Assembly (NCBI GenBank): GCA_030529655.1 | Contig: JAUMWJ010000013.1 | Location: 1 to 44,614 of the forward strand | Direction of reading: 5' to 3' | Length of the DNA: 44,614 nucleotides | Source of the DNA: Eubacteriales bacterium | GTDB lineage: Bacteria > Bacillota > Clostridia > Oscillospirales > Oscillospiraceae | Shown here: piece after piece, positions 26,026 to 35,100 of the stretch | How positions within the stretch are numbered: position 1 is the first letter of the stretch | Layout of the letters: each line of letters begins with the position of its first letter | Translations under genes and position numbers: made by a program | Notes under the pieces: model-generated | Seen by the model: the letters and a program-made list of their open reading frames with translations, nothing else | What the model was told of the DNA's origin: nothing | The model's database searches: none

Positions 26026-27030
26026 TTACGCCGTAAAGTCGTACAGTCTGCCGTTTCCCTGCTGCAGGCGATAGAATGCGATCTGTGCCAGCAGCGCCTG
26101 CTCGCTTGCCATCATATCGCTCTGCGGATCCTCCAGTGTGTGCGTGTAGGTGCCGTCATTCAGGCAAAAGCGCTCCAGTTCCGTGATCAGTGTCTGCCCA
26201 TCACGGCAAAAACGGCTGTTCTCTGTTGGGTCAATTTGCAGCGCACATAGTGCGATTACGACCTGCGCGATAGATTCCACATTTTCTGTACCATAACTGA
26301 CAAAGCTGCAGCGGTCTGTCATTTCTTCTGTCAGGTATGTCAGCGCACTCTGTATCTGCCTGTTGCAGTTGCCCCGATACGGCGCAAGCGCTTGCAACGC
26401 CATAGCAGTCATGTCCACATCTGCGCTGCCTGCGGTCAAGCCAAAGCCGCCGTTATCTTCCTGCGCAGCAAGGATATTGGCACAGATGGTCTCTCTGCTG
26501 TAGCGGGCATTCTTCGGCACCTCATAGTCGCTGGCATCCAATGTGATTAGCGCCCAGATCCAACCGTTGAGTCCCTGTTTTCCCAAGTCACCCGCAAAAT
26601 TGCAGGTACCATCAGCAATCAGATTGATATCTTCTCCCTTGCCGTCTTTCCCAAAGTGTGTCGGGTCACCACCCAATGCCAGAACAGTCAGCGCAATACG
26701 GTGATATTCCGTGGCCTTGACCGCATCCAGGCATCCTTTGTCCGCATAGCACTTCTCCACATACGCTTTGAGTGCATTCAGATAGGCATCGTATGCCTCT
26801 TTCACGCCGCCCAGCGCAAGTCCCATCGCCATCCAGTCACTGGCAGAATTTCCGGCGCACATCCATTCCTGCGCCTCAAGCAATGTGCCGCTCTTCACGC
26901 CTGCCTGTTCAGAAAGTACCTTGTCCATCTGTTCGGCGCAGTCCAGCGCTTTCGAGCTGGAACAGCCACTGAGCAACATGACGCTTAAGAGCAAACAAAT
27001 CAGGCTTCTGATCCATTGTTTGTGTTTCAT
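26026..27030 (-). CDS. Lipoprotein with prenyltransferase/intrinsic-factor-like alpha/alpha repeats
   Basis: 334 residues. The lipobox is LLSGC with Cys23. The mature protein is a series of helical hairpins containing the repeat signature of the alpha/alpha-barrel class (AAQEDNGGFGLTAGSADVDM followed by TAMALQALAPY; also GTCNFAGDLGKQGLNGWIWA and LLAQIAFYRLQQGNGRLYDF). This fold includes terpene cyclases and the N-terminal alpha-domain of intrinsic factor and transcobalamin. No DxDD-type catalytic motif is seen, which argues for binding rather than catalysis. I chose ATG 27030 (AGAGGTAAG upstream). The gene follows the DUF4430 gene by 10 nt, so both halves of a transcobalamin-like architecture are side by side on separate chains. 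Confidence 0.75.
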   Translation of the reverse strand: MKHKQWIRSLICLLLSVMLLSGCSSSKALDCAEQMDKVLSEQAGVKSGTLLEAQEWMCAGNSASDWMAMGLALGGVKEAYDAYLNALKAYVEKCYADKGCLDAVKATEYHRIALTVLALGGDPTHFGKDGKGEDINLIADGTCNFAGDLGKQGLNGWIWALITLDASDYEVPKNARYSRETICANILAAQEDNGGFGLTAGSADVDMTAMALQALAPYRGNCNRQIQSALTYLTEEMTDRCSFVSYGTENVESIAQVVIALCALQIDPTENSRFCRDGQTLITELERFCLNDGTYTHTLEDPQSDMMASEQALLAQIAFYRLQQGNGRLYDFTA

Positions 27031-27040
27031 TTTCTTACCT

Positions 27041-28711
27041 CTATTCATCTGTGCTTTGTGCAGGCAATACCGTACGTATCTCATCGCCGCACTTGCTGCA
27101 TCTTTTGATTACATATCCCTCTGTTTCGGCGGTAGGCTCCTGCCGTTCCGCTTCCACATAGCTGTGATCCAGCGGTGTGTATCCGCTGCCGATCCACAAG
27201 CCGCAATAACTGCTCAGACTGCCGTATCCGCCGCCGGTGGCATCATAACCGCCAATATCCTTTCCGTAGGACAAGGTAAAGCGCAGATACAGCGTATCGC
27301 CGTCCTTGAGATAATAGTTGGACATAGCACGTCCCGGATAACTGCCGTTGACCGCATACATCCAACCGGACCCCATTGTGTAATCAAACTCACCCAGACT
27401 GTCTCGGCTGTGGGTATCGCTGTTGAGATTGATACCGTCACGCAGGATCATATCCCACAGATGTGTATCCGGCGCGGCATCATAGCACATATCACCGCGG
27501 CTGATTTTTCTCAGATAGAAGGCGTTTTTTGCTGTGCCGTCATAAACGGCATCAAAGCCATATTCGTCTAAGAAACGCAGTACGGTTTCCGCCGCCGTTT
27601 CACCCTGTACGATTTCATAGGTATCGCTGTCCAATATGCCGCAGCCCACCGTGGTGGCGTCCAGCACAATCGCTGCATAGCCAATGGAATCGCCTTCCGC
27701 CGTGGCATGGTAGGTTAGGGTTTTTTTCCAGCGCACAGAGCTGATGCCGTATGACGCAGTTATTATAATCGTATATCTCTTATCATCACCCACATTAGAC
27801 CGTGAAAAGTACAGATCGTATTCCGGACTGCTGTCGCCGCCGTGCTTTTCTACCGTTTCTCCGTTGAGCGTCACCTTTATCCTATCAGCGGTGAGCTTTT
27901 TCTCCCTCTTCTCATTCTGATAAACGGTCACGATCAGCGGCAGGTAATCGCTCTGGATCTCGCTGCCGTAATCGTCAATATTCGTTGTGATGACAGGCGG
28001 TTCAGGACCCACAGAGGGATGATCCTCATCGGCGAGCTGTGCCTGCCACGTGACATAGAAGACGGCATAACTGATACGGATATCCTTTTGATAGAGGTAC
28101 ACGGTGAAACTATAAGTGACCCCCAGTTCCAACTGCCATGTGTAGTCTTTTTCATTCTCGGAAGTCAACCATGTACCCGTGGTCATACTGTTTTTCGGTT
28201 TGACATTCACACGCACGGACAGATCATCGTCACCGGTGCCATAGGCGTAAAAGGACAGCAGGCCATCGGGCAGTTGGTCTTTCGTTACGGTCGTAAACTG
28301 TCCGAGGTTGGTGGCAATGACCGGGCCGCTTGGTTTCTCATCGCCCTCCATATCACCTGCATTGCCGCTGCCCTCTCCCTCTGACGGCACATTGCCCGGT
28401 TCATCTGACCGTTCTTCCCCGGGTTGCTTTTCATCGGTCTCCGATGCGGTTTCCTCTTTTTTCTCGTCTGCTTTTTCCGGCTCATCAGATGTGTCGGGTG
28501 TATCCCGTTTCTGATCCTGTCGGTTTCCGTTTTCCTCATCGGTACCCAGTGAGCCGTTGCTATCCCATACCACGGATTTCAAAGTGCTCTCTGTCGGTAC
28601 GATGGGGTTATGCGGCTGTGTGCGCTGACTGCGCCCGATGGCAGCACCAAATCCAAGCAACATTGCCGCCACCAGTAACACGCTCAATGCAGATGTGAGT
28701 TTATTCTTCAT
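27041..28711 (-). CDS. Secreted or membrane-anchored DUF4430 (transcobalamin beta-domain-like) protein
   Basis: 556 residues. An N-terminal hydrophobic segment (LTSALSVLLVAAMLLGFGAA) lacks an obvious cleavage site and may be an anchor. It is followed by an acidic, low-complexity linker (about 45-125, rich in E, D, K, P), two Ig-like beta-domains (about 130-330) and a DUF4430 domain (about 345-500) with the hallmark GSGWMYAVNGSYPG and NYYLKDGDTLYLRFT. The C-terminus has a CSKCGDE zinc-ribbon-like knuckle (VIKRCSKCGDEIRT), common in clostridial surface proteins. No dockerin. In transcobalamins the beta-domain closes over one face of cobalamin; direct corrinoid binding here is inference supported by the riboswitch. 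Confidence 0.8.
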   Translation of the reverse strand: MKNKLTSALSVLLVAAMLLGFGAAIGRSQRTQPHNPIVPTESTLKSVVWDSNGSLGTDEENGNRQDQKRDTPDTSDEPEKADEKKEETASETDEKQPGEERSDEPGNVPSEGEGSGNAGDMEGDEKPSGPVIATNLGQFTTVTKDQLPDGLLSFYAYGTGDDDLSVRVNVKPKNSMTTGTWLTSENEKDYTWQLELGVTYSFTVYLYQKDIRISYAVFYVTWQAQLADEDHPSVGPEPPVITTNIDDYGSEIQSDYLPLIVTVYQNEKREKKLTADRIKVTLNGETVEKHGGDSSPEYDLYFSRSNVGDDKRYTIIITASYGISSVRWKKTLTYHATAEGDSIGYAAIVLDATTVGCGILDSDTYEIVQGETAAETVLRFLDEYGFDAVYDGTAKNAFYLRKISRGDMCYDAAPDTHLWDMILRDGINLNSDTHSRDSLGEFDYTMGSGWMYAVNGSYPGRAMSNYYLKDGDTLYLRFTLSYGKDIGGYDATGGGYGSLSSYCGLWIGSGYTPLDHSYVEAERQEPTAETEGYVIKRCSKCGDEIRTVLPAQSTDE

Positions 28712-28723
28712 ACGTTTCCTCTG

Positions 28724-28882
28724 TTATCGATCCAGCATCACACTGCGTGAAAGTTCTTCAATCTCATCAATATGGCCGTCTTTCATGCGCAGAACGGCCT
28801 CACCATAATCCATGTCCCGAAGCAGCAGAATCAGGCGTTCTTCCTCTTCGGATACCTGCACATTTTCTCTCAGCTCTCTCAC
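28724..28882 (-). CDS. YezD-family (DUF2292-like) small protein
   Basis: A 52-residue ORF in the gap between the DUF4430 and cohesin genes. The GTG start at 28882 has AAGGAG 8 nt upstream, the upstream stop is 11 nt away and the next ATG is 12 nt downstream, so it is snugly fitted into the operon. The sequence contains ILLLRDMDYGEAVLRMKDGH followed by IDEIEELSRSV, which follows the DUF2292/YezD pattern (short helix, YGxVxxxxxDGxxxxIE). The function of the family is unknown. A paralogue lies near the start of the same operon (37173-37358). Confidence 0.7.
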   Translation of the reverse strand: MRELRENVQVSEEEERLILLLRDMDYGEAVLRMKDGHIDEIEELSRSVMLDR

Positions 28883-28893
28883 GGTCTCACTCC

Positions 28894-29931
28894 TTAACGC
28901 CAGCCGGCATACAGCGTCATATTGCCACCCACCGTATCCTCATCGAAATTCCAGCGATGCAGCCGTTCAGCGTCACGATACCAGCCGGTAAATGCCGCGT
29001 CATTTTTCTGCGGAATGGGCTGCAGCGGCAGCTTTTCACCCTTACGCACGCGGACTGCTCTCATCGGTGTGCCGCCGTCTGTATCAAAGCGCACCGTCTT
29101 CTTGCTGCCAAGCAGGAACCACAGAATCAGCGCAGCAGCCACAACAGCAGCGGCGACCCACCAGATCCACGTGCCCTGATGCGGCATAGGTGCTGCATTA
29201 TCCCACCAGCCGGCATACAGCGTCATGTTGCTGTCCACCGTATCCTTTTTGAAGTTCCACTCGTCCTGCTGCGCCGTGTCACGGTACCAGCCGGTAAATG
29301 TAAAGCCCTCTCGCGTCGGTTCTTCGGGTGCCTCCAGTTTGCTGCCCATGGGTGCGGTGACTTCTGTCACTTCATCACCGTTCATAGGGTCAAAGCGCAC
29401 GGTACACTCATTCGATACCACAACCTTCACATCCTGCACCGTTGTTGCAAAACTCTCCGAACCATCCTGCACGGAAACGAGGCAGTTTTCATTCTTCAGC
29501 ACCGAAGAACCGCTCTCGCCCAGCACACGCACCTGAAAACTGCCGATCAGAACGGTGGGGTCCCATGATGCGCCGCCCTGGAACGACACATAGTTCATGT
29601 AAAAGGCACGGTCGCCGCCCATCAGGCCGATATCCGAAGTCTGCACATCGGACATAACTAGACCGCTCCCCTCGACGATCTCGAAGAACGCGTCATCATA
29701 GCGGATTTCGTCCTGCATGGCATAGATATCCGCCGCCTCGCTCTTGTCCGTACGGCGCAGTGTCAGCGTTACTGTCAGCACATCGCCGGGCTTAGCCTGC
29801 ACCTCATGGCTGCCGTTGATCGCCAGATCAAAGTCATAGGCACGGGAGGTATCCTCTGCCATCGCCGTCACAGGCAGAAGCATAAGGAAAGTCATGCATA
29901 CTGCCAGAACAATACTGAAAAATCGTTTCAT
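28894..29931 (-). CDS. Membrane-anchored cohesin with InlB-type B repeats
   Basis: 345 residues from ATG 29931 (AAAGGAG upstream). Signal peptide RFFSIVLAVCMTFLMLLPVT; a cohesin-type domain at about 30-175 (QAKPGDVLTVTLTLRR, DIYAMQDEIRYDDAFFEIV, LIGSFQVRVLGE); a Listeria-Bacteroides/InlB B repeat at about 178-245 (REGFTFTGWYRD, NMTLYAGW); a membrane helix at about 254-276 (WIWWVAAAVVAAALILWFLL); then a second B repeat (AAFTGWYRDAERLHRW, NMTLYAGW). The cohesin would hang outside the cell as a docking site for a dockerin, most likely that of the scaffoldin encoded just upstream. By simple topology the second B repeat would be cytoplasmic, which is odd for this repeat. Confidence 0.8.
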   Translation of the reverse strand: MKRFFSIVLAVCMTFLMLLPVTAMAEDTSRAYDFDLAINGSHEVQAKPGDVLTVTLTLRRTDKSEAADIYAMQDEIRYDDAFFEIVEGSGLVMSDVQTSDIGLMGGDRAFYMNYVSFQGGASWDPTVLIGSFQVRVLGESGSSVLKNENCLVSVQDGSESFATTVQDVKVVVSNECTVRFDPMNGDEVTEVTAPMGSKLEAPEEPTREGFTFTGWYRDTAQQDEWNFKKDTVDSNMTLYAGWWDNAAPMPHQGTWIWWVAAAVVAAALILWFLLGSKKTVRFDTDGGTPMRAVRVRKGEKLPLQPIPQKNDAAFTGWYRDAERLHRWNFDEDTVGGNMTLYAGWR

Positions 29932-30011
29932 TCGTTTTTCTCCTTTCAGGAATTCACAGCTATCGCCCGCCAATCGGGCCATACCGGTGAATTTCCAAAA
30001 ACAGCCAGAGG

Positions 30012-30039
30012 CCCTCCCCGGCCAAAAGGCCGGGGAGGG
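30012..30039 (-). terminator. GC-rich hairpin between scaffoldin and cohesin-anchor genes
   Basis: A perfect 12-bp stem (CCCTCCCCGGCC on the plus strand at 30012-30023, partner 30028-30039) with a 4-nt loop. TTTTT follows about 10 nt later on the minus strand, so termination may be partial. A second inverted repeat (GGAAATTCAC / GTGAATTCC, about 29948-29996) stands directly before the next ribosome site. Likely an attenuator or mRNA-stabilising stem that sets the ratio of scaffoldin to anchor. Confidence 0.55.
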
Positions 30040-30062
30040 TATGGAAATATTGGTTTCTAACC

Positions 30063-32153
30063 TTACTTGATTGCTGCTACGATAGCTGCTGCATCCGCCG
30101 TATTCAGACTCTTGCTGCCGTTTACATCGGCACGCAGGAACTTCACCATGGATACGGTGGTAAAGTCGGTGTATTTTGCGTTGTACATATCGTAGGTCAA
30201 CTGCGCATCGTTGATATCCACTACTGCGGTGCCGTTGACATCACCGTCATAGCTGACAGTTTCAGCGGTTGCGGCCATCTGCGTTACCTTTTCAGCGGCC
30301 TCCGCCTTCATATCGGTCAGATTTTTGTCGGAGATGACCAGATAGCAATAGGTGTTTTTGCCCTCATTGTACTTGGTGGAAATATACATGGCATTTTCGT
30401 CATAGGCAAAGGTCTTACCCTCCTCGACAGTACCGGTGACAGTTACCAGATACATCACCTTACCATCAAGTTTGACATATTCGCAAACATCCACATTCTT
30501 CTGCGCCGTCTTGGTCACATTGATCACGATGGGGCCGGTGACATTCTTAATGGTGTAGGTGCCGTTACCGTTGTCAATAACCGGGACACTCACACCGCCC
30601 ATGGTGGCGTTCACTGCGTAATCGTAGCCGGCCTTCTTATTAACGGTGAAGGTGTAATCCTTGCCCTTTTCTGCCTTGTCCACACCAGTCACGTCATCGC
30701 CTGCCACTTCAGCGGGAACATAACCGGCGGAAATTGTGGTCTTAGTCACCGCAATATTCACAGCGCCTGTCACATCTTTACCGGGAATGGTATAGCTGTT
30801 GCCTGCAGCGGTATAGCCGTTGTATTCCTTGCCGTCAACTGTCACAGCCACGCTGTAGCTGTAGCCGTCCATTGTATCGGTGGCTGCCACACCGGCAGGT
30901 ACCGTAAATGTATAGTCTGCCAGATAGGTGGCCTTTTCGAGTGCGGTCACCTTGTCGGTGTCATCACCCGTTACGGTTACATCGTAGGTCTTGGGTGTCT
31001 TGGTGTCAGTGATCTCCAGATTGCCATTGACATTTTTAATGGTGTAGGTGCCGTCACCGTTGTCAATAACGGTAGCATTCTCATCACCCATAGTAGCGGT
31101 GATCACATAATCATAGTGCAAATCCTTGGCGGTGAAAGTATAATCCGCGCCGGGTGCCACTACTTCATCGCCGGTGAAGTGCTCACTCAGGTTGACGGCA
31201 TAACCGGTGACATTGATGGTAACTGTATCATTCAGCAATGTTGCGTTGGGCGCATCGTTGCCGACGGCGCCTGCTGCCTTGTCCACCTTGGCAGAGGTAA
31301 CCTTGACCTTCGCCTCACCTGCATCAATGGCCTTGAAACTCAGGACAAATGCCTGACCCAAACTGCGGCTTTCGCCGTAGACCTGTACGCGTACGGTACC
31401 GTCCTTATCACTTACAGTAAAGCCGGCAAGAGATGTGGTGTCGAGTTCCAACTTGCTGGTATCATAGCTGAACTGCATATCAAACGCATTGAAATGATTG
31501 AAGTTTTCGCTATTAACGCTCACTTTCACCGTTGCTGTTTCGCCCACGGCCATGGTCTGATCCTCGGAGATGGACACGGCATAGCCTTCATAGGCGACAG
31601 CAGGTGTGACCGTAACAGAAGCAGCATCACTGGTGACCTTGACCAGTTCCTTCAGTGCCGGGTCCACCGCGTCACCGGTCTTAAAGGTGGTATCCATGAC
31701 GCTGTAGAGTGCCAGCGTGAAAGCCGAACTCTGCTGTGCGGTCAAATCGGACTTGGCCGTAAAGGTCAGTGTATAGAGCGTACCGGCAGGAACTGTCAGG
31801 CCCTCAGAAGTGGAATCCACCAGATTGACATGATAGCATGGTTTCTCATTGAGGGTCATCAGATTACTGAGTTGGAAAGAGATAGGATCTTCCTCTTCAT
31901 CGACGGGGATACCCTTTACCGCACCCTTTTTGGAGGAACTTGTCAGTTCAAACAGACTGTCATTAAAAAACAACGTATAGTCCAGATTGGTGATACCGTT
32001 AAGTTCCGTTTCGTTGGTCAGCGTAACAACTACCTGCTCGCCGGCCTTGACGGCAGTCTTATCGACGCCGATTTTCGCCGTAGCGAACGCTGTGGGGCAC
32101 AAGCTCAGCACGAGCACAAATGCCAGAAACAGCGCAGTAATTCTTTTTTTCAT
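30063..32153 (-). CDS. Scaffoldin: two cohesins, repeated modules and a divergent dockerin
   Basis: 696 residues, signal peptide RITALFLAFVLVLSLCPTAF. Cohesin 1 is at about 25-180 (DKTAVKAGEQVVVTLTNET, NLDYTLFFNDSLFEL) and cohesin 2 at about 186-310 (QTMAVGETATVKVSVNS, FDMQFSYDTSKLELD). Residues 315-570 are beta modules sharing IDNGxGTYTIKNVxG. The C-terminal dockerin (about 632-696) has two degenerate calcium loops (DVNGTAVVDINDAQLTYD and DVNGSKSLNTADAAAIVA) unlike those of the two client proteins. In cellulosomes scaffoldins collect dockerin enzymes and dock to an anchor through a different dockerin type; the same division fits here. AAAGGAGA precedes the ATG. Confidence 0.83.
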   Translation of the reverse strand: MKKRITALFLAFVLVLSLCPTAFATAKIGVDKTAVKAGEQVVVTLTNETELNGITNLDYTLFFNDSLFELTSSSKKGAVKGIPVDEEEDPISFQLSNLMTLNEKPCYHVNLVDSTSEGLTVPAGTLYTLTFTAKSDLTAQQSSAFTLALYSVMDTTFKTGDAVDPALKELVKVTSDAASVTVTPAVAYEGYAVSISEDQTMAVGETATVKVSVNSENFNHFNAFDMQFSYDTSKLELDTTSLAGFTVSDKDGTVRVQVYGESRSLGQAFVLSFKAIDAGEAKVKVTSAKVDKAAGAVGNDAPNATLLNDTVTINVTGYAVNLSEHFTGDEVVAPGADYTFTAKDLHYDYVITATMGDENATVIDNGDGTYTIKNVNGNLEITDTKTPKTYDVTVTGDDTDKVTALEKATYLADYTFTVPAGVAATDTMDGYSYSVAVTVDGKEYNGYTAAGNSYTIPGKDVTGAVNIAVTKTTISAGYVPAEVAGDDVTGVDKAEKGKDYTFTVNKKAGYDYAVNATMGGVSVPVIDNGNGTYTIKNVTGPIVINVTKTAQKNVDVCEYVKLDGKVMYLVTVTGTVEEGKTFAYDENAMYISTKYNEGKNTYCYLVISDKNLTDMKAEAAEKVTQMAATAETVSYDGDVNGTAVVDINDAQLTYDMYNAKYTDFTTVSMVKFLRADVNGSKSLNTADAAAIVAAIK

Positions 32154-32165
32154 CTTGTTTCTCCT

Positions 32166-35100
32166 TTAGTTCTTCGTTGCGCAGGGAAATGCGAGCAGCT
32201 TGCCATTGGCAAAGGCATAGACCAAGGTGGCATCCTGCGAATCGATGGCACCGTCGCCATTCACATCGGCGGCTGCAATCTGCGTTGCATCGGGCGCCTG
32301 CTTGCCGTTGGCAAAGGCATAGACCAAAGTCGCATCCTGCGAATCAATCACGCCATCGCCGTTCACATCGCCGAGCATCGCTTTTTTCAGCGCAATGTCA
32401 TAGGTGCGGGAAGTAACACCATCTACATAAGAAGTCACTTTGATCTGCAGGGCATTTGCACCGCTGATGTCCAGATCCTTAAGCGTCCATTCACCCACGG
32501 GGTAGCGATCGCCAGTCAGAGGATAAACCTCTACGGCTTCACCCACGGGTGTACTGCCGTTCATACGCTGCACAATAACGGTATCGGCCTTGTCCTGCTT
32601 ATTATTGGTCTTGTTGGTGAACTTTTGAAGCTGTTTGCCGGTGAGATTGACAGATGTGGCCGCACCTACATCCAAGGTGTAACTGGTGTCGTTGTAGTTC
32701 ACCGCCCGATCCAGCGCAATGGCGTTGCCGCTGTCATCGGTCACAATCAGATCTTTGAGCACGGGATGGACATACTGGAGATTGGCGTTGCCGGGATAGA
32801 CAATGTAGCTATATACCTTGGTGGGACCGAGCTTAGGATCGGCAGGTGTCACAAGAATCTGAATATTCAGAATTTTGTTCATGTCTGCGTTGAACTCAGA
32901 GGGCGGCACGATGGCCTCATTGTTGGCAATGAGAGGTACGGTATGAACCTCTCCGCCATCATACCACCACTTCATCTCCATGGTGTTGTAGTAGTTTGTG
33001 GGGACGATGATGGCACCCAGATTGTAGCTGCTGGGGACGGCGTTGGTCCAGTTGGTTGCGTTGTTGTCAGTTTTCGTAGTAAAAGAAAATCCCTTGTTGT
33101 AGTTATCGGTGCCACCGTAGATGGAGACACTCTTAAGTGCCACCAGTTCATCATAGTTCACCTGTACCGCACTGTTTTCTGTGACAGTAAACTTGATATC
33201 CTCGATGGAGCCAAAGTAGCCGGTGACATTCACAGCAGAGAAGTTGGTCCCGCGGCCACCATCGCCGATATTTCGGTGGTTGCCGAAATTATCGCCCATG
33301 GATCCGGACTGGATATAACCACCGGTAAGCGTGTTTTCGCCGGCAATATACGCGGTAAACTTGATACAACTCTTGGCATCCGTAATGTAGTCATACTGGG
33401 TGCCTACGCTGGAGAGGGAATACTTGTCATTAAGTGTATAGAAGGTCTTGGCCGTGCCGCCGTAGCCGGGGTTATAGATGCCGGACATCTTGGCCACGGG
33501 CATATTGAACTGGTCGAAGTGAATGACCACATTGTCACCCTGACGAATGACGGGAGCGCCGTTGACCACGGTCTCTCCGGTGGTGGCATTTTCGATGGAG
33601 TAGTCGATCTTCTTGGCGCGGACCAGCATATAGTCCTTGCCTTCGGCCGTGGTAACGGTGATGAGGTTCGAGCCGGCCTTGACGGGTACATTATATTTGC
33701 CGTTTTCTGCCGTCACAGACACCGTTTCGCCCATCGTATCGCCGTTCAGATTCTGCACGGTCATGGCGGTGACGCCATCGGGAGCGCAGGTAAAGGTACC
33801 GTGATCGCCGAAGTAATAGACGGTGTCAAACTCAGTATCCCAGTCACCGTCGTGGGACACAGGGTTCCAAGTCACATTCTTATCCGCACCTACATTTACC
33901 AACACATAGCCATAACGGGCAGGATCGGTGGCACCGTAGGTACCGGAGAGGGTGGTATTACTGTTGCTTACATCAATGGCATCATACCACACGGCAATCA
34001 AAGCCGTTCCCTCTTTCAGAGCCTTTATATCCATCCAGTTGCCCTTGGCATTACCGGTGCATTGTGCGGTGACGGGAGTAACGGACACCACATCCTCGCC
34101 GGAGAGAACTGCGTAGTGGAAATCCGGCTCAATCATGATGTTGGCCGTGACGGTATTGACAATTTCCCATGCGGCACGGAATGCGCGCAGGCGGAAGGTC
34201 TCGCCGGTCTGCATCGCCAACTCGTTGGTATCCTTGGTGTCATCCACATTCAAGTAGACGCTGTTTTCATATTCGATATTGCTGCCTGCACCCACTTTGG
34301 AATCAACTTTGGTGGCAGTGGAGGTACGGTCACCCTCACGCAGGGTGACGGTGTAGCTGCTGTTGTCCTTACAGTAACCCGCAGAGACCACATATCCCTC
34401 CTGCTCCACACGGTAGGATGCGTTGGCAAAATTGGGATAATACACGGTGTAGGTGGTGGTGCCGTCACCGTTATCCACGCTCTTCACATGATCGGAGCCT
34501 TCCAGCACCATATCGTTGAAGTTGTTGATCTGGTAAAAGAATGTAGTGGTAGCCGCCGTAGGTGCGGTCAAGGTAAATGTCTTCAACGCAGCGACCGAGA
34601 AGGTCTTTTTCTGCACGGCAGTTATGGTTGAGGCGAAGGTCTGATTGATCTGGGGCGATACGCCGAATGTAGCAGCCAGTTCGGGATTCAAATCCACAGT
34701 GTAGTTGTAGAGGATCTGATTGCCGTAAGCCCAGACCATGCGAGGTGCCACCACATAGGTGGTGCCCGCCTTAATGGTGCTGTCCAGATAATTCTCGCCG
34801 GGGATGATGGCGGCCTTACCGGGAGCCACCAGATTTACACGGAAATCATCCACGCTGTCGATTGTAATAGGCGTAGCCGTACCGTTGACCTTCACGCTGG
34901 TGGTCGTGGTATAGTACTTGGCCAGCGCCAAAGTGAGGTTGGTGGCCTCATAAATGGAAGTCTGCAAAGGAACCTTAAAGCCCACACCGCCGTAGTTGTG
35001 GGAGTCGTCGGACACCATGCAGGAATATTCGCCGTCGGGGACGGTAATCTCATAGTGGTGAACCTGCGCATTGGATGCATCCACACCCTTATCCTCAGCG

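Noticed and set aside
31116-34631. A plus-strand open frame of 1171 codons, and other long plus-strand frames opposite the surface operon
   Set aside because: They are antisense to clearly real proteins with signal peptides, cohesins and dockerins. The translations lack domain character, and the openness follows from the codon bias of the minus-strand genes.
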